Positions 7,098 through 7,776 of a stretch of DNA of 7,776 nt are shown piece after piece. The notes below the pieces were generated by a model that saw only the letters and a list, made by a program, of their open reading frames with translations, ran no database searches and was not told the origin of the DNA. A program made the position numbers and the translations under genes. Every line of letters starts with the position of its first letter. Position 1 is the stretch's first letter. Source of the stretch: JBFLVQ01 sp040758525 (GTDB lineage: Bacteria; Acidobacteriota; Blastocatellia; Chloracidobacteriales; JADJPF01); contig JBFLVQ010000461.1 in the NCBI GenBank assembly GCA_040758525.1, positions 1 to 7,776 on the forward strand, written 5' to 3'.

Positions 7098-7776
7098 TAT
7101 TTCCCACGTCCTGAAGTCAAAGATTTATCTGGCTGTGTGCCTTCCTTAGGAGCATAGTATCCTGATCTGGCGCGTATAACATACTGTTCACTATTATTAA
7201 CTAACTTTACCTGTATATGGCGGAAGCTGCCATCCCGTTTTTGATTGCTGGGTTGATAACTTATTATGTATTGCGAACGCAGATCTGCTGCGATCTTTTT
7301 GGCAATCGTTTCTAACTCAGTTAAATCTTTAGGAAAATAGGCTTGCCCACCAGATTCACTAGTGAGTCTGTTTATCAGTTCTACGGCTTTCTTTCTAGGC
7401 GAGGGCTTGAAGATCCCTTTATCTTCCGATAAAGCTTCAGGGAAGCCAATCATATAAAGTTGAACATCATACTCACTCAGTTTGTTAAGAGTCTCTGCTA
7501 CAGAAAACGTGCTATCACGCTCATCTCCATCAGAGATTATCACCAAGGCTTTACGTCTATTTTTACTCTTTGTGGCATATTCTGCGGAAAGAAGAATGCC
7601 ATCCAGCAGCGCGGTACCGCCGCCTATGGTCAGATTCCTAAGCGCATCTTTAATATCTTCTAAGTCGGTAGTAAATTCATTTACTAATTCGATATTGTGC
7701 GAATCTTTCATATCTACAATGAAGATCTCATCGCCTTGCTTACTTAGATCAACTAGCGTCTGAGCCGCTTTAATTA
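7097..7776 (-). CDS. VWFA-related Acidobacterial-type protein, 5' end cut by the right edge
   Basis: The minus-strand frame is open from the right edge to a TAA at 7097-7099, giving 225 visible residues. Codons beyond the internal ATG at 7711 continue the domain (AAQTLVDLSKQGDEIFIVDM), so that ATG is not the start. The visible part is the second half of a von Willebrand factor A domain: the GGGTALLDG loop with metal-site Thr (codon 7613-7615), RRKALVIISDGDERDS with metal-site Asp (codon 7529-7531), and VQLYMIGF as a later strand. The DxSxS half of the metal site lies off the window. After the domain come SQYIISYQPSNQKRDG, FRHIQVKL and RARSGYYAP, the typical tail of TIGR03436. That family is usually secreted or envelope-bound, but the signal peptide would be off the window. 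The last 15 or so residues are a polar tail. The gene converges on the dehydrogenase and is visibly more AT-rich than it. Probable roles are binding or adhesion; none is proven. Confidence 0.9.
   Translation of the reverse strand, partial: IKAAQTLVDLSKQGDEIFIVDMKDSHNIELVNEFTTDLEDIKDALRNLTIGGGTALLDGILLSAEYATKSKNRRKALVIISDGDERDSTFSVAETLNKLSEYDVQLYMIGFPEALSEDKGIFKPSPRKKAVELINRLTSESGGQAYFPKDLTELETIAKKIAADLRSQYIISYQPSNQKRDGSFRHIQVKLVNNSEQYVIRARSGYYAPKEGTQPDKSLTSGRGK

Noticed and set aside
7709..7711. ATG at 7711 (minus strand) as the start of the VWFA gene
   Set aside because: Codons upstream to the window edge continue the VWFA domain, and the metal-site DxSxS motif has not yet been reached.
7460..7763. 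Two overlapping plus-strand open frames near the right edge
   Set aside because: Both lie opposite the VWFA domain, whose conserved residues prove the minus-strand frame is the coding one.

Overview
The window looks like part of a bacterial chromosome, most likely from an Acidobacteriota member (perhaps class Blastocatellia). The main clue is the gene cut by the right edge. It matches the VWFA-related secreted protein family (TIGR03436) that is strongly expanded in Acidobacteria. The taxonomic call is an inference from one family signature. Base composition is close to balanced over most of the window and clearly more AT-rich in the right-end gene. No tRNA, rRNA, CRISPR array, insertion sequence or phage gene was seen.

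Layout, left to right. (1) The end of a very large plus-strand gene (positions 1-3079). Its start lies off the left edge, and at least 1025 residues are visible. It is mostly helical and I do not recognise the family. (2) A single-domain CheY-like response regulator (3175-3537, plus). (3) An 84-base gap holding a perfect 7-bp inverted repeat and the ribosome binding site of the next gene. (4) A penicillin-acylase-family N-terminal-nucleophile amidase with an N-terminal export signal or membrane anchor (3622-6111, plus). (5) Eight bases later, a D-2-hydroxyacid dehydrogenase of the NAD(P)-dependent type (6120-7067, plus). (6) A 29-base convergent gap that starts an AT-rich hairpin, then the 3' part of a minus-strand VWFA-related gene (7097 to the right edge).

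The amidase and dehydrogenase are probably one transcription unit. The amidase should mature autocatalytically outside the cytoplasm by cutting before Ser255. The dehydrogenase has the full Arg-Glu-His catalytic set and should act in the cytoplasm. A combined role, such as cleaving an acylated compound and then reducing or oxidising a released 2-keto or 2-hydroxy acid, is possible but is inference only. The receiver protein has no output domain, so it must signal through a partner. The large unrecognised protein upstream is a positional candidate and nothing more.

Nothing here proves a new system. The parts least explained by known families are the large orphan protein with its neighbouring stand-alone receiver, and the tight amidase-dehydrogenase pairing.
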